A stretch of 64,000 bases of DNA from the NCBI RefSeq assembly GCF_901709675.1, contig NC_051091.1, positions 11,754,967 to 11,818,966 of the forward strand, written 5' to 3'. The first letter of the stretch is position 1, and each line of letters opens with the position of its first letter. Below the pieces are notes generated by a model. It did no database searches. It saw only the letters and a program-made list of their open reading frames with translations, and had not been told where the DNA came from. The DNA comes from Syngnathus acus. Taxonomy: Eukaryota; Chordata; Actinopteri; Syngnathiformes; Syngnathidae. Shown here one piece after another: positions 1 through 10,500 of the stretch. Position numbers and translations under genes: made by a program.

Positions 1-600
1 TGATTGTGAGAGGTTGCCTTTTTAGTTGTTTGCCTCTTGTCCACAATCTTAATCATATTATGAATTTTGTTGTTGTATGTCGATCAAGTGAACGATGCAT
101 TTGTGTACGGTCATTATGTTCCAAGAACTTTTCATCTCCCCACTCTGTGGTACCAGCTGACACTTTGCCTTGTGGAGTTAATTTTTATTTGTGAAATATT
201 TTTGTTCAAAGCTGTACGGCGCAAATGCTCAGACCAAAGTTCACACACGAATAAGCGGAAATGAAGAGTGGTCATGTCTTTTGTTGAATTGAAACTGGAC
301 AAAGTAATCGGTGCGACACGACGAGTTTGGCTCAAGTTGCTCAGTGTATTCAACAGGTCAATTTGGAAGGATGCTCATCACCACTGTGAGAATGTCTTCC
401 TTAGACCCCATGTGTCAGGCTTTCTTTTTTTTTTTTTGCAAACTCTACATACAAGTGCTCTTTTTCTTCCCACTGCCTGTTCTAAATGAGGGATTTTATA
501 TTGTATACTACTGCAAATGCAAACAGCTGGATTAAAATCATTATTCTCTTACTTTTGCTTACTTTATATACTTATTTCCCACTTAAAGTACAACTCAACC
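1..600. other. Unassigned left flank
   Basis: No exon could be recognised here. The sequence is AT-rich with a T-run near 423-436. Several short ORFs overlap on both strands and none resembles a protein family. It lies beyond the 3' end of the CDCA7-family gene and may be intergenic or the 3' UTR of a gene to the left; an ATTAAA near 533 would fit the latter, but this is a guess. Confidence 0.3.
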
Positions 601-616
601 ATAAAAGAAAAAAAAC

Positions 617-622
617 TTTATT
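617..622 (-). terminator. Candidate poly(A) signal of the cdca7-family gene
   Basis: The plus strand reads TTTATT, which is AATAAA on the minus strand, about 180 nt beyond the stop codon at 802-804. This would give a short 3' UTR. It is the first canonical hexamer seen downstream of the stop. No transcript evidence is available. Confidence 0.45.
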
Positions 623-801
623 TGTTAAAAACTAAAATAATCATTCCCAAGTTCACATGTCTAAGTCATCACCATCACTCTTCAGTTTGTTGCGGAGACT
701 GAAAGATGAGATGTTTGTGTTACACATTTTAAGTTAGAGTTCCCAGTCATAAACACAAAACAAAATGTGACTGTCCCGCAAACTAAATCACAGCATCCAC
801 T

Positions 802-993
802 TCATAGCCTACAAAACATATCTGTACCATCGTCAACCTCAACTGATGAAAGGTACCTGCTGAGGTAGGAGTGCACGTCCGAGAAGCCGTGGTATTGTGC
901 AAGAGGGAACAGGATGCCGGTGGGGCAACGGCCTTCTCGTTGCCGGCAGAAGCTGCAGTTGCAAATGCCTCGGCAGGGAGGGCACTGCCACTC
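802..993 (-). CDS. cdca7: cdca7-family exon 7 (C-terminal half of zinc finger, stop)
   Basis: This exon starts after a cacactcAG acceptor and encodes residues 301-363. It begins [16 protein letters not shown] and contains CRQREGRC and [11 protein letters not shown], the end of the zf-4CXXC_R1 domain. The last 15 or so residues ([15 protein letters not shown]) resemble no family member I know. A GTACCT at about 855 could be an alternative donor, but reading through to TGA gives a normal protein length. Confidence 0.88.
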   Translation of the reverse strand, partial: EWQCPPCRGICNCSFCRQREGRCPTGILFPLAQYHGFSDVHSYLSRYLSSVEVDDGTDMFCRL

Positions 994-2844
994 CTGAGTG
1001 TGCGTACACAAAAAATGACTTCAACACAGTTTAGGACTTTTATATATAAAAGTCAATGTTATGTTGGAGGGTCTAACCGGATCCAGCAACGCCTTCTTGA
1101 CATCCTCTCCGTATCGGTTCCTCAGACACGGCCCGCAGAACTGGCCCTGGATACCTCGACAGCCCTCGCTCCGGCAGCATGTCTTTGTGTCAACCGTCTT
1201 TTGCCGACATTGGTGGCACGTGGAGCCCTGAGAAAAAAAAAAAAGCTCCATTAATACGTATACTGCACGTCCAAAGCAAAACATCCTGAAAGTGGTAGAA
1301 TACAAAAAATAAAATTTAAATAACATCTTAAATGAAATAATTTTTTTTTATCTGCATTAAAATATCAAAAAATCCACCGATTACTTTTATTTAAGCAATC
1401 ATTTTTATTCATTTAGTGTTTGTTGATTAAAACCATTACAAGGTTATTAATTTGATAATCGATTTTCTGTTGACTAATCGATTAATTTTGACACCTCTAG
1501 CGTGAACCTACGGTGACTCTGTTGTAGATTTTGTCTGTCATGTGGTTGGCCACCAGTTGAAGTTCATCCTCCGTGATGTCGTCCACGGGCCGGATCACGT
1601 GAGGGTTGGGATTGGACCGTGGGGTGCTACGTTGCTGCGGAGGTCGCCGCACCTGGAACCCAATGTAAATTACATAATATGAACGTGCTAAAATTTGCAG
1701 ACACTATCAAGACAAGAGAAACTACCTCCAGAAGCTCTTCTTCCAAGCTGAGCTCGAGCTCATCCTCTCGTGCGCCACAAAGGTCCTCGCATCGGCCCAT
1801 GGAGCGGGTCCGTCGGCGGGACACTTGCTCCGGGTTCTTCCTGGACTCCTGTATCATGCGAGGTGGATGCTGTAGCCAGGTTTGTACACACGTCATTGAA
1901 AGACACTCACTGGCCCTCATGTTAGATACACTTGCATAATTCATAATTGTCTTCACAGAGGATACAATAGTATTTCTTCTTTGTCTACTCACAGATATTT
2001 TTTCACTGGGCTGCTTTACTCCTTGTTTTTTCAGAAGACTGGTGCCTCCAGACATCTTCTGCAGGTCCGCCATCAGCTGAGCCAACTATTGGAGCAGAGA
2101 GCAAATTAAACAGGGCAAATTCTTTTTAAGTCTAGCTGCAGCGACATCCAAATTTCTGCTCAATTGTAAGTGAACTGAAGGACTTTACCATGGCTTTGTT
2201 TGCCTTGATGTTTCGCTCTCTCTTCACCAGGAAAGAGTCCGACAGATTCTTTTGGGTACTCTCTTCCTCCTCTCCGTCATCATTATCATCATCACAAACA
2301 CAATCATCATCGGAGTTGTGGTCAGTCAGAGACGAATGGAGCGCCACCCTCAACCTGAAGGTTTTTGACGTTTTGGCATTCTTTTGCTTGGAGGTAACAC
2401 AAGAAGGCTGGTCTCCATTTTGACCTTCATATTCATCTTCCAGGTCACTATTCTGCATGGGAGAAGCAAACAAGTTTCATTTCAATGGACCACTGAAGCA
2501 CAATATTATATTATACAACAACTTCCAGGTGTTATAATTGTTCTATTTTTTTTCAAACTATGACACCATGTTAGTGCTCTGCTCACATTTTGGTTTGACT
2601 CCGTGGTCACACATACCTTTTCATCTGTCAGTCAAAAGTAAGACTAGCAAAAACAGCAATTACATAAATGAAGACAACCACACGCAAACACTCACAATAA
2701 AATGAACATGAAGTCTATGAACATAAAATGGTGCACCTTGTCACAGGGGTCGCTCAGTTCATCTTCACAAAAGCCATAAAACGTTTTTTCACTGTCAGAG
2801 TCTTCAGCAAAAATTTCAGCCAGTTCGTTTGTGAGGTGCAACAT
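802..2844 (-). CDS. cdca7: CDCA7-family zinc-finger protein, complete gene, 7 exons
   Basis: The spliced CDS joins 2737-2844, 2189-2452, 1993-2085, 1726-1869, 1512-1652, 1078-1227 and 802-993, read in descending order. All introns are phase 0. The total is 1092 nt, or 363 aa, close to human CDCA7 (371 aa). The N-terminus has an acidic E-D-S-D-S-E segment followed by FYGF (about 14-24), then LRVAL (70-74), an acidic stretch (84-100), the hallmark [15 protein letters not shown] (110-124) and a basic SRRRTRS (172-178). The C-terminal zf-4CXXC_R1 domain (about 251-348) carries CHQC, CGPC, CPPC and CNCSFC cysteine pairs. From family knowledge, CDCA7 proteins are nuclear, are induced by E2F and MYC, recruit the remodeller HELLS, recognise hemimethylated CpG and support maintenance methylation; human CDCA7 is mutated in ICF3 syndrome. 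The sequence alone does not decide between cdca7 and cdca7l orthology. The gene is head-to-tail with cbfa2t2, 1.85 kb downstream of its stop. Confidence 0.92.
1078..1227 (-). CDS. cdca7: cdca7-family exon 6 (zinc-finger core)
   Basis: This exon encodes 50 residues (251-300), from [11 protein letters not shown] through [15 protein letters not shown] to ALLDP, the most conserved part of the family. The acceptor is a T-rich tract plus CAG. The donor on the minus strand is CCG|GTTAGA, which is weak after the GT. Both junctions are phase 0 and join neighbouring exons into the unbroken family signature LLDP-EWQCPPC. Confidence 0.93.
1340..1500 (-). repeat. Dispersed repeat end (CTAGAGGTGTCAAAATTAAT), copy 1
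   Basis: Read on the minus strand, this AT-rich element begins CTAGAGGTGTCAAAATTAAT and continues with several ATCGATTA motifs. A second copy, in the opposite orientation, starts at 52061. It fills most of the 284-bp intron between cdca7-family exons 5 and 6, and its terminus lies 11 bp from the exon 5 donor. It is probably the end of a non-autonomous DNA transposon. The inner boundary is approximate. Confidence 0.65.
1512..1652 (-). CDS. cdca7: cdca7-family exon 5
   Basis: This exon encodes residues 204-250: a proline/arginine-rich start ([16 protein letters not shown]), then [14 protein letters not shown] and [12 protein letters not shown]7 proteins carry the equivalent RPVE-ITEEEL and IYNR immediately before the zinc finger. 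The acceptor is gttcCAG and the donor is ACC|GTAGGT. The exon is phase 0 at both ends. Confidence 0.9.
1726..1869 (-). CDS. cdca7: cdca7-family exon 4 (basic region)
   Basis: This exon encodes residues 156-203. It opens with [15 protein letters not shown] and the basic cluster SRRRTRSMG, a likely nuclear localisation signal, and ends in an acidic stretch ([13 protein letters not shown]). The acceptor is ggctaCAG and the donor is GAG|GTAGTT. The exon is phase 0 at both ends. Confidence 0.88.
1993..2085 (-). CDS. cdca7: cdca7-family exon 3
   Basis: This exon encodes 31 residues (125-155). It starts [13 protein letters not shown] and directly continues the ANKAM end of exon 2, rebuilding the family signature NKAM-LAQLMAEL. 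The acceptor is ccaaTAG and the donor is TCT|GTGAGT. The exon is phase 0. Confidence 0.9.
2189..2452 (-). CDS. cdca7: cdca7-family exon 2 (acidic region)
   Basis: This exon encodes residues 37-124. It contains [13 protein letters not shown], a long aspartate/glutamate run and [15 protein letters not shown]. The acceptor is cccatgCAG and the donor is ATG|GTAAAG. The same bases give a plus-strand ORF, but that has no family match and is a shadow. Confidence 0.9.
2737..2844 (-). CDS. cdca7: cdca7-family exon 1 with start codon
   Basis: This exon encodes 36 residues beginning [19 protein letters not shown], with FYGF at 21-24, like the N-terminal acidic F-x-G-F segment of CDCA7L. The start was chosen because it is the only in-frame ATG before this conserved stretch. 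The donor is AAG|GTGCAC, phase 0, and joins exon 2 in frame. Confidence 0.85.
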
Positions 2845-3110
2845 CCCTAAAACTTTCTGGTGGTTAAAATCCCAACAACAAAAGCCAAAGAGCGTTTAAC
2901 GACGCGACGTTTGTGACACGATTTGAGTTATGACGAAACAGGAAGTGCCGCAGGTAACGTTGCTCGCCAATTAAGACGATTGAGTGCTTGTTTTCCCCTT
3001 AAGGGTAGCGCGAGCATTATCACACTGCTTAAAATCTCCGCCCGCGTCATTTCACCCAGGGAATTTAAACAGACACATCAACTTGTATTTTTAATATATT
3101 TCTGTTGTGG
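2845..3110 (-). promoter_or_regulatory. Probable cdca7-family promoter region
   Basis: This is the 5' flank of the first ATG. It is richer in CpG than its surroundings. It contains an ETS-like CAGGAAGTG (2939-2947), a CCAAT (2968-2972, plus strand), a TCCGCCCGCG GC-box-like stretch (about 3037) and several TTTAA/TTTGA motifs of the CHR kind. These fit a cell-cycle-regulated promoter, but no transcription start can be placed. Confidence 0.4.
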
Positions 3111-3119
3111 TTTAGGTTT

Positions 3120-3164
3120 TATTTCGTGACGCCGTGGTTTTTAGGGTGTATTTCGTGACGCCGT
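3120..3164. repeat. Direct repeat of TATTTCGTGACGCCGT
   Basis: The 16-mer TATTTCGTGACGCCGT occurs exactly at 3120-3135 and again at 3149-3164. Each copy contains a TGACG half-site of the CREB/ATF type. The pair lies about 280-320 bp upstream of the cdca7-family start codon and could be a duplicated promoter element or merely a small tandem duplication. Confidence 0.6.
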
Positions 3165-3231
3165 ACTTTTCAACCCTCCCTGCGTTCCGTAGGTCGTGGG
3201 ACTTGCGAGCCCTATGCAATTGTGCGGTTTA

Positions 3232-3246
3232 TTGCCACCTTGTGGT
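3232..3246 (-). promoter_or_regulatory. CTCF-like motif
   Basis: On the minus strand this reads CCACAAGGTGGCA, matching the core CCAxxAGRKGGCR. It lies between the two tandem minus-strand genes, a plausible boundary position. Short motif match only. Confidence 0.35.
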
Positions 3247-3443
3247 GAGTTCTGGACATTTGTCTGTTTTGCCAGTTTTGAGTTGGATGACTTTATTACT
3301 TTACTGTCCGATTTTATGTATTAATTTCAGATATTCTGATTTTAAGGTCTCTCTAATCACAATGACGTAAGTATAGGCATTGTACTGTACATATAGTATA
3401 ATCCACAGATCTAATTGTGGAATTGTTATTACAACCTTCATGT

Positions 3444-3545
3444 AGGCGGCATGGTGGAATTATGGTTGGGGTTCCTACCTCATAGGTCTCAGATTCAATT
3501 CCCAGCTCAGGTTGTCTAGAATTTGTAGAAACATGGAGGTTAGTA
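3444..3545 (+). repeat. tRNA-derived SINE-like fragment
   Basis: GGCGGCATGGTGGAATTATG followed by GATTCAATTCCC (about 3492-3503) resembles the A-box and B-box head of a common teleost SINE, which reads GGCGGCACGGTGG and then GGTTCAAATCC. The head is degenerate and the rest of the element is not recognisable. Confidence 0.45.
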
Positions 3546-3726
3546 GGGATTGTTGTGTACACGCAATTTGTAGTTTCTTTTACCAAAAGATAGCTGAAAA
3601 GATCAGTGAGGAAGGGCTGGAGTAGAGCTGTAAAAATTGGAAGAACGGTAGTGGTATATAATGTAAGCCAATTAAAATACAAACCATAGCAACAATTAAA
3701 AAAAACATCTTCAGTAGCTCTATTTC

Positions 3727-3732
3727 TTTATT
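3727..3732 (-). terminator. Distal candidate poly(A) signal of cbfa2t2
   Basis: The plus strand reads TTTATT, which is AATAAA on the minus strand, 960 nt past the cbfa2t2 stop. A closer candidate lies at 4378-4383. Which is used cannot be told from sequence. Confidence 0.35.
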
Positions 3733-4377
3733 TTGTACCTTGCGTCAATATAACTTTTGTCATGTGACTTGTACCAAACCTTTAAAGGACAAACAGGGCA
3801 AATAAAAGAAAATAACGGCATAATTATTTTTTTTACAAACTCTTACAACAAACGAGAGCAAGTGTGTGTAGTAGTAGCTCGTACAACATTGGACGTGAAG
3901 TTGTGTGAGTCCTGAGATCTGTCTGTGCTGCGTGAGGAGTTGTCACCGGGACTTTTTGCCGAGCTGCTACAACAATGACACCGTGTGCCAAAATCATCTG
4001 CCTTTTAAGGGCCCACCAATAAATTGAAGGACTAACCCGATTGCTGGTCCGCTGTGTATGTAGTTATTGAACACATGTAAGCTACAGCTGTGTCGCACGG
4101 CAGCTAGAATTGTGTATGAAAGGGAGAGGTTAGTGTGTGCATTTCCGAAGCCAACCTTGGGGAAGTAAACCAAAGTGTACTAACTTGGTGGAAACATCAT
4201 TCTGTCTGTTTTCCTGAGGTCCTCATTAAAATTAACTTTGGTGGTACGGAAACAGTTTAATACCTGAACGCTTTGTGTAATTATATTGCTTGGCAAGAAA
4301 GAAAAAAAAAACACTTGACACATTCACACAATCATTGTTTTGTCTTGAAATCTACACCACTAAATCTTCATGGCTGG

Positions 4378-4383
4378 TTTTAT
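4378..4383 (-). terminator. Proximal candidate poly(A) signal of cbfa2t2
   Basis: AATAAA on the minus strand, about 310 nt downstream of the TAG at 4694-4696. The interval 4384-4693 would then be 3' UTR; it holds T-rich and G-rich runs near 4530-4566. Confidence 0.35.
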
Positions 4384-4693
4384 TACACGTAACCCACCTG
4401 CCACTGTTTTAAATGTATACACAAAAATTAGTGGAAAGGAAAGCTGCTTCAAGGAAAGTGTACATTATTTTTAATCTCTCGTTTTATAATCATTTTCACC
4501 CTGCCACCGGAGATGGGTCATCATCTTGATTTTTTTTTTGTTTTTTTTGTTTTTTGAGGGGAGGGGGTAACTATAAACAAGTTTCCATCTGTCAATGGGA
4601 TCTGTTGGTCCAAGGTGAGTCAATGGGGGTTAGGGTTGAACATCTGCTATTCTGGAGTGACTCTGAATAAAAAGTTCAGCCACCATCTTCCTC

Positions 4694-5020
4694 CTAATGT
4701 CCATTGGTCTCAGGCGCCGAGGCCGGCGTCGAAGGGGTGGACGAGCGAGATGCCACCGGAACCTTTTCCCCGCCAGGACTGGATGCAGAGGTCGCGACAT
4801 CGGAGGTCGTGAGCACCGTGGGGGACACTCCGGCGGCGGCCGCTGCCGCCACCCTTGCGGCGGAGATGGCGGACACGGGTTTGGGCTGAGCTTGAAGTCC
4901 GGGGCTGCAGATCAGGTGGTGCCGCTCCCAGTCTTTGTGCTGGCAGAAGGAGCCGCAGTAGCGCGCCGCGTTGCAGCCGCTGCACGTCTCGCTGGCTTTG
5001 CGGCCGCAGTTCCAGCAGCA
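4694..5020 (-). CDS. cbfa2t2: cbfa2t2 last exon: MYND zinc finger and C-terminus
   Basis: This exon encodes residues 484-591. It opens [17 protein letters not shown] and contains [15 protein letters not shown], the complete MYND finger with all eight zinc ligands (C485, C488, C496, C499, C505, C509, H517, C521). The tail is alanine/serine/threonine-rich with a six-alanine run and ends ETNGH, then TAG. The acceptor is ctcaCAG. The exon is GC-rich, which produces long shadow ORFs in other frames. Confidence 0.95.
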   Translation of the reverse strand, partial: CCWNCGRKASETCSGCNAARYCGSFCQHKDWERHHLICSPGLQAQPKPVSAISAARVAAAAAAGVSPTVLTTSDVATSASSPGGEKVPVASRSSTPSTPASAPETNGH

Positions 5021-7489
5021 CTGTGAGAAAACACAGGACGGCGCGTTAGTAAGAAACTAGGCTGACTGCGGAAAAATGTATATGTGGGCTCACCTCACTG
5101 GAATCCTCTTGCTCATTGATAACCATGATGGCGTCCTCCTGAGCCTTCCTCTTGGCGTCGGCCAGCGTCTTTTCCATCTTGGCCCGCTCGGTTGTGATCA
5201 TCTCAAAGGCTTTTTGCTCAGCCTCGGCCACCGCCTTCTGCACCTCGTCCATGGCCTGCCTCTTCACCTCGTTCACCGCCTCCTCTGCGCACGGAAAGAG
5301 CGACGCTGTTTGGTTAGCTTACGTGGACGGCAAACGACAGGCGATCCTTGTAGCGATTTCTCACCTGCTTTCCTCCAGATCTCGTCTGTGACGTATGCCG
5401 AGCCAGGTCGTGGGGCAAAGTCTCGCTGAGACTCTGCAGAGAGATAGAGAGAGAGAGCACGGTTAGTGTGTGAGTATTCCTTTCACAGCGGTTTACTGAG
5501 CCATGTTGAGTTTTGCGCCATATGATCCTGCAGATTGCTCATCATGTGACTTTCAATGCAGCTGACTATTTTTGCCGCTTTTTTTTTCTAAATCCCATTT
5601 ATGGCTTCCAATAGCAGAGGTTCCCCACCCTTTACTTTGGAAGCAATGCAAACGGGGTTCTCATATCTGCTTTGGAGACGCAGCAGAATTGTTGTTTATG
5701 GTCGTCTCATGTGAGATCTGAAAGCCTCTGAGAGGAATGTGTTTGGCTTGGACGGTGGGGAGGCGGGCCTACAAGCTGTGTCAACATTCTGTGTCTGCTT
5801 GCAACTCTCTATCTGCCTGCAAATCACCTTCATCTCAGTGTGTCATTCGATACGTTCTGCATCACAAACCACAACATCAGGTAAGCCTGCAATATTTAAT
5901 GATGTCACAGTCTCGCTCTTCTGCGACCATGCAGTCTTTGTTGATATTTTCTATATATATTTTTTCTCTCGGACGGCAGGGCTGTCTTCCCGGCTGTGCG
6001 GGGGCCCAGATGGTACTCGTGCACGTTGGCCAGCTTTGTCTCGCTGAGCCCGCAGGATGGCCCTTCTGTGGCCGATATGGCCCAGGCCAGTCCTGGCACC
6101 TGTGAATGTGACTGTGGCCCAGTGGGGGACACTCCAAGGCTAGCCTGGCAGGGCACAGCTGAAGCGGAGTTCTTCCTGCCTCCACTAGAGGGCAGCGTCA
6201 GTCCTGTACTGAATCGGTATTGCTCTTTCTTGACCTTTTTAGCCCCCTTGGGATTGTTGTTTTGGGGGATGTTAACATGCCCAAAAACTCACCATTTATT
6301 GCAAGTGCATGTACGTAGGTATCCTGGTGACAATGTACGTATTTGAGGGGGTTAGAACTTGAGCCCCCAAAAGACACAGTAGCATCCCTTGGAATGTTTT
6401 ATTCCACTGATTCACATAAAATTGGGTGGGCTTTTCTATATCATAAGTGAATGCACGAAAAAGTCTCAACTTTACAAGGATCCGTGCCTGAAATGGAACA
6501 GGCGGTCACTCATTTTGGTTTGAAGCAGCCATTTCGGATAAATTCCAAGGTTGTAGTTTGATGCACTCCTACTAGGCAATTTGCCCAAATGAGTCCCAAT
6601 TGAAAGCAGGTGTCCCAAACAGATGGGCGCTTTTAAATTGCCAAGATTTTTTTCTGCCTATGCCATGCCGTCAAATATGGGAAGAGCATGGCGCCAAAGT
6701 TTTGACTTTGATGATTCTTGGAACATTTAAAAAAAAAAAAAGAAAACTCGTTCCCACACTCGTGTCCTCGATTCAAATGAAATTGGGTGGACATGTCAAT
6801 CATAAGAGGATCCTATTTTAGTTTGAAGCGGCTATTTTCTGCAAATTCCACGGCTCGTAGTACGACGAAATACGACAGTCTCGACGACCAATGCCTGAAG
6901 TAAACAACAATAAATGTTTTGATGATTTGAACAAAATCCTCACCAGACTCTGCAGAGTGAGGGCTGTGCGTTTTGGAGAAGGGTGCCAAGCCACCTTTGC
7001 GAGCGTCCTCCTGCTCGCTGGAGCGCCGCCTCCAGTAGTTGAGCTCCTCGCGATCCGACTCTTGGCACCGCCGCAAGACGCTCACCGACCGCCGCGTCTT
7101 TTCCACCATATCCACGATGGAGTTCAGCACCTGGACACGACAATGTTGAGTTAGCCTTTATTTCAGTTCTCTAGAATTTGTCAATCAAGGAAACTTCATT
7201 TTTGTATATTGTATACATTTTCTACTTCATTGGAAAGAAAATCTGGCAGTTGACCAAGGATTTTTTTTTCTTATTCAGTTGTATACTTGATATAGTTTAT
7301 AGTATTTATGTCAGGATAATGAAAAACACTCATGATCTGTATTAAAGATGAAAATATGTGTTGATGCATCTCTCAGAGAAGACAAAAGACACTTACGTGA
7401 TCCAGATGCCTCCATTCATCAGCCCACTCTCTGTCAGTCAGCCTGTGGTCCACCGGCTCCTCGCGGTAGCCCCCGTTAGTGCCTGATTA

Positions 7490-7579
<90 letters not shown>

Positions 7580-10500
7580 TGAAACCAATAAATTATTAAA
7601 CATGCAAAAAAAAAAACATCATCATTCCAATCTGTAACATGACAGCAGTGTCCTCACATGGCGCGTAATAAATACACAGTTTTATTTTTCGTGCATTTTT
7701 TTTGCACATGACACTACTATTGACTTGGGGAAGAAAAAATGAGCGAGATGAAGGATGAGAAAAAGCTGAAATGAAGAGGAAAAGAGAAGCCCCGTGATGC
7801 AAAACAGACTTTCGGCACCCGGAGCCGGAGCACATCTGGAAGTCAGCTGTCAAACACACACTCACACACACGCCAAATGTCTCTGCTGGCACCCTCCCCT
7901 TGCGGATCTCCCGGCATTCCAGTAGGGAGACACTCAGGCTGAATGCAGTGGCTCTGATATTTAAACACAACCAGCCGCGCTGTTTGCGATCATAAAAAAA
8001 CACGTGCGCACGACACGTACACATATGCACACAACAAAGACGTAGGAAAGCGCCAATCTCGGTAAAATGCAGAAACAAACAGCCGACAAGAAGCCGCATG
8101 CACACTGGGCGTGTTGAGAAGAAGAATGATTCCTATGGTGGCTCGCCTCGACCTCCTGGTTCTCATCAGCGTTCATCAGTTCAAAGCCATGCGTGTGTGT
8201 GGAATAGTGTGTGTGTGTGTGTGTGTCTCTAGTTAAGTGGCGGCAGGCGGGCGGGAGACTGTGAGACAAGGGACTAAGACCTCATAAACACAGCACCTCC
8301 ACCAAAAGCATATCAAGGTGTGTTTGAGTGTGTGTGTGTGAGAGGACTGCAGTCATTTCCAAAGAGAGCTGACAAGCCCACTGAAACGGAGGGCAGATAT
8401 ACACCAGAGTCCATCCAGCCGCTCACGGACAGCGCACCTCTGTTTATACGCGGCACGCCGACGATACACTGAGTACCGATTCATGGGGGCGCCATTAAGC
8501 AAACACAGGAGACCACCCTTAATCAAGCAAGCTATCCAGTGCATCTCAAAGGAAAAAAAAAACCTCACGGAGGGTGAAGCATTTTATTTTTGGCAGGCAC
8601 AATGTTTCCTGCTGTCGAATATTTTTGCGTACGCAACGGCTTCACATACTAGTTAGCGTGCGGCTCGCTTGGTGATGAAGTGCTGCCTCCGGGAGTGAAA
8701 ATGCAAACTCAGCTTTTTACTGTCTTTTTGAGGGTGCTATAGTTTAAGAATAGATTGCTAAATTCATCATTTATTTCCACAAAGTAGTTGATGCTATGAA
8801 TTAATTACCTGGCAGCCTGGGTCGCTCTTTGAGCTCTCGTAGCTCCAACATGCGCTGACTGTGCTCGCGGTGCAGGATGTGCGGCGCGGCAATGTCGTCC
8901 AGGGCGTAATGCTGCAGGGGCGGCGGCGTCGGGTGCAGCTGGGCGTTGAGCGGCAGCGGGTGCGCGGGGCTGTGCCGGGGAGCCGGGCTGATGGTGCAAA
9001 TGCGTTTGGCGGCTGGCTCCATGGCCACGGGCGGCCGTTCGTGGAAGCCGTTCTCCTTGACCCTGAAAGTCATTAGCGGGTGCGGTCAGACGGGCTTCCG
9101 CTGAATCGCGGGCGGTCTTAAATTCGGTTATTCGAGCTCACCTGCCCGGGCTGGGCCGCTTGACGGCGGCGTCGGAGGGTTCCATGAGGAGCTCGGAGGA
9201 GTCCGGAGAGGAGGCCATGGTGGTGCTGAGCAGGAGGTGCTCGTGCTGGGACAGATACTGGGCTGGAGTCTGCTTGGCCGCACGTGCGCAGTGAAGCAGC
9301 TCCCTTTGTAGCAGGGGTAGGTTCGCCTGGAGATTACAAAAGAAGAAATCTGCTTAGTTGGCACGTACAACATCCGACAACTAAAGCAACAACAACGTAA
9401 AAAGTCCATTATTTGACTTTGGGTGCTGAGTCACAGCACAGCCATGCACGTTGACACATAATCTTGGAAACATTTTACAACAAACTCTTCCACCCCACTT
9501 GTGATTTATTTTTTTCTTTTGAGAACTTCTCTGTCTCCATCCTGTCCTCAACATTTCTCTTTTTTCCCCTTTTTCTTCCTTGTCTTTAATTAGAAGCAGA
9601 CGCTGGTGTGCTTGCAATTACCCCACTTCCTCTCTCTGCTGAGTAAATAAAAGGCAAGAGTTGTCCTTCTTTTTTTTTTTCATTTTGCAAAGCATTTTCA
9701 AACCATCACGGCGGAGGTTTGCACAAACAACGTGACCACTTCTCCATATGGCCATTATTACCCAAAACGTACACCAGATTTGCCAAGGAACGATGTTGAC
9801 ATCATCTGTAAATCTCATCTGGAATGGAGGATTATATTGTAAAATGACTTTCGTAATGTTTAACCGTTTCGAGATGATTGTTTGTGGTATTTTTACGATT
9901 TGAACAATTAAACTAGGCAATTACTAGACCATTATACAGTAAAACAATGAAATTATTAATTGTGTTTTTCCCTACTTGCAAATTGTTGCTTAATTATTCA
10001 TAGATGAAAAGACAGTAGACATTTTTCACTTTTTATCTAATGCTTACCCAAGTTATTAAAATAAAAGTTAACTTCATAATTAACATTTATTTGTCTCATA
10101 ATTTCATGAATTGTATAATTTTCTTAACATTTTATGTTTTCATTCCAAAATGGTCTTTTTTCATCTATTGCTAGTGCTTGTCCGTTTTTATTTTTGTGCG
10201 TTGGTGCAACAAACGTTAGGAAAGCATTAAAGAGAGTAAAAACATTGGATGTGCTTTTTTTCTCTCCATGTATGAGGGCGAAACCCTGTTCAAGTCCATC
10301 CCAGAGTTGGACTCTGAAGGTCTGCCTTGTTTTTATGGACTGGGATCACAAAAAGGGGTCTTCCCCAAACGGTTCCCACAAAGATGAAAGCACAGAGAGA
10401 AAAAAGGGGTGGTCTGGCCCTCACCCCCGGGCCGGGCCCCTAACCAGTGGACATTTGAGAAGAGGCTCTCTCCTTTTTTTTTTTTTTTGGCGTGGCGGAT

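Larger units (their letters stand above)
3165..3726. other. Intergenic spacer between cbfa2t2 3' end and the cdca7-family gene
   Basis: No exon is visible. The spacer holds a CTCF-like motif (3232-3246) and a SINE-like fragment (about 3444-3545). It ends at the distal poly(A) candidate of cbfa2t2. Confidence 0.5.
5434..6943. other. cbfa2t2 intron (1510 bp) with dispersed repeats
   Basis: No exon is visible. The 143-203-codon-scale ORFs near 5737-6346 have no family signature and overlap one another on both strands. The intron holds a CTCF-like motif at 6182-6195 and two copies of a dispersed repeat (6403-6655 and 6770-6880). Confidence 0.5.

Noticed and set aside
4697-5049. Several plus-strand ORFs of 60-109 codons
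   Set aside because: They are antisense shadows of the GC-rich cbfa2t2 MYND exon, whose minus-strand reading has the complete zinc-finger signature.
7596-8105. 169-codon minus-strand ORF inside a cbfa2t2 intron
   Set aside because: It lies wholly between two well-supported exons, includes GT-repeat-derived cysteine/valine stretches and overlaps another ORF in a different frame. No family signature.
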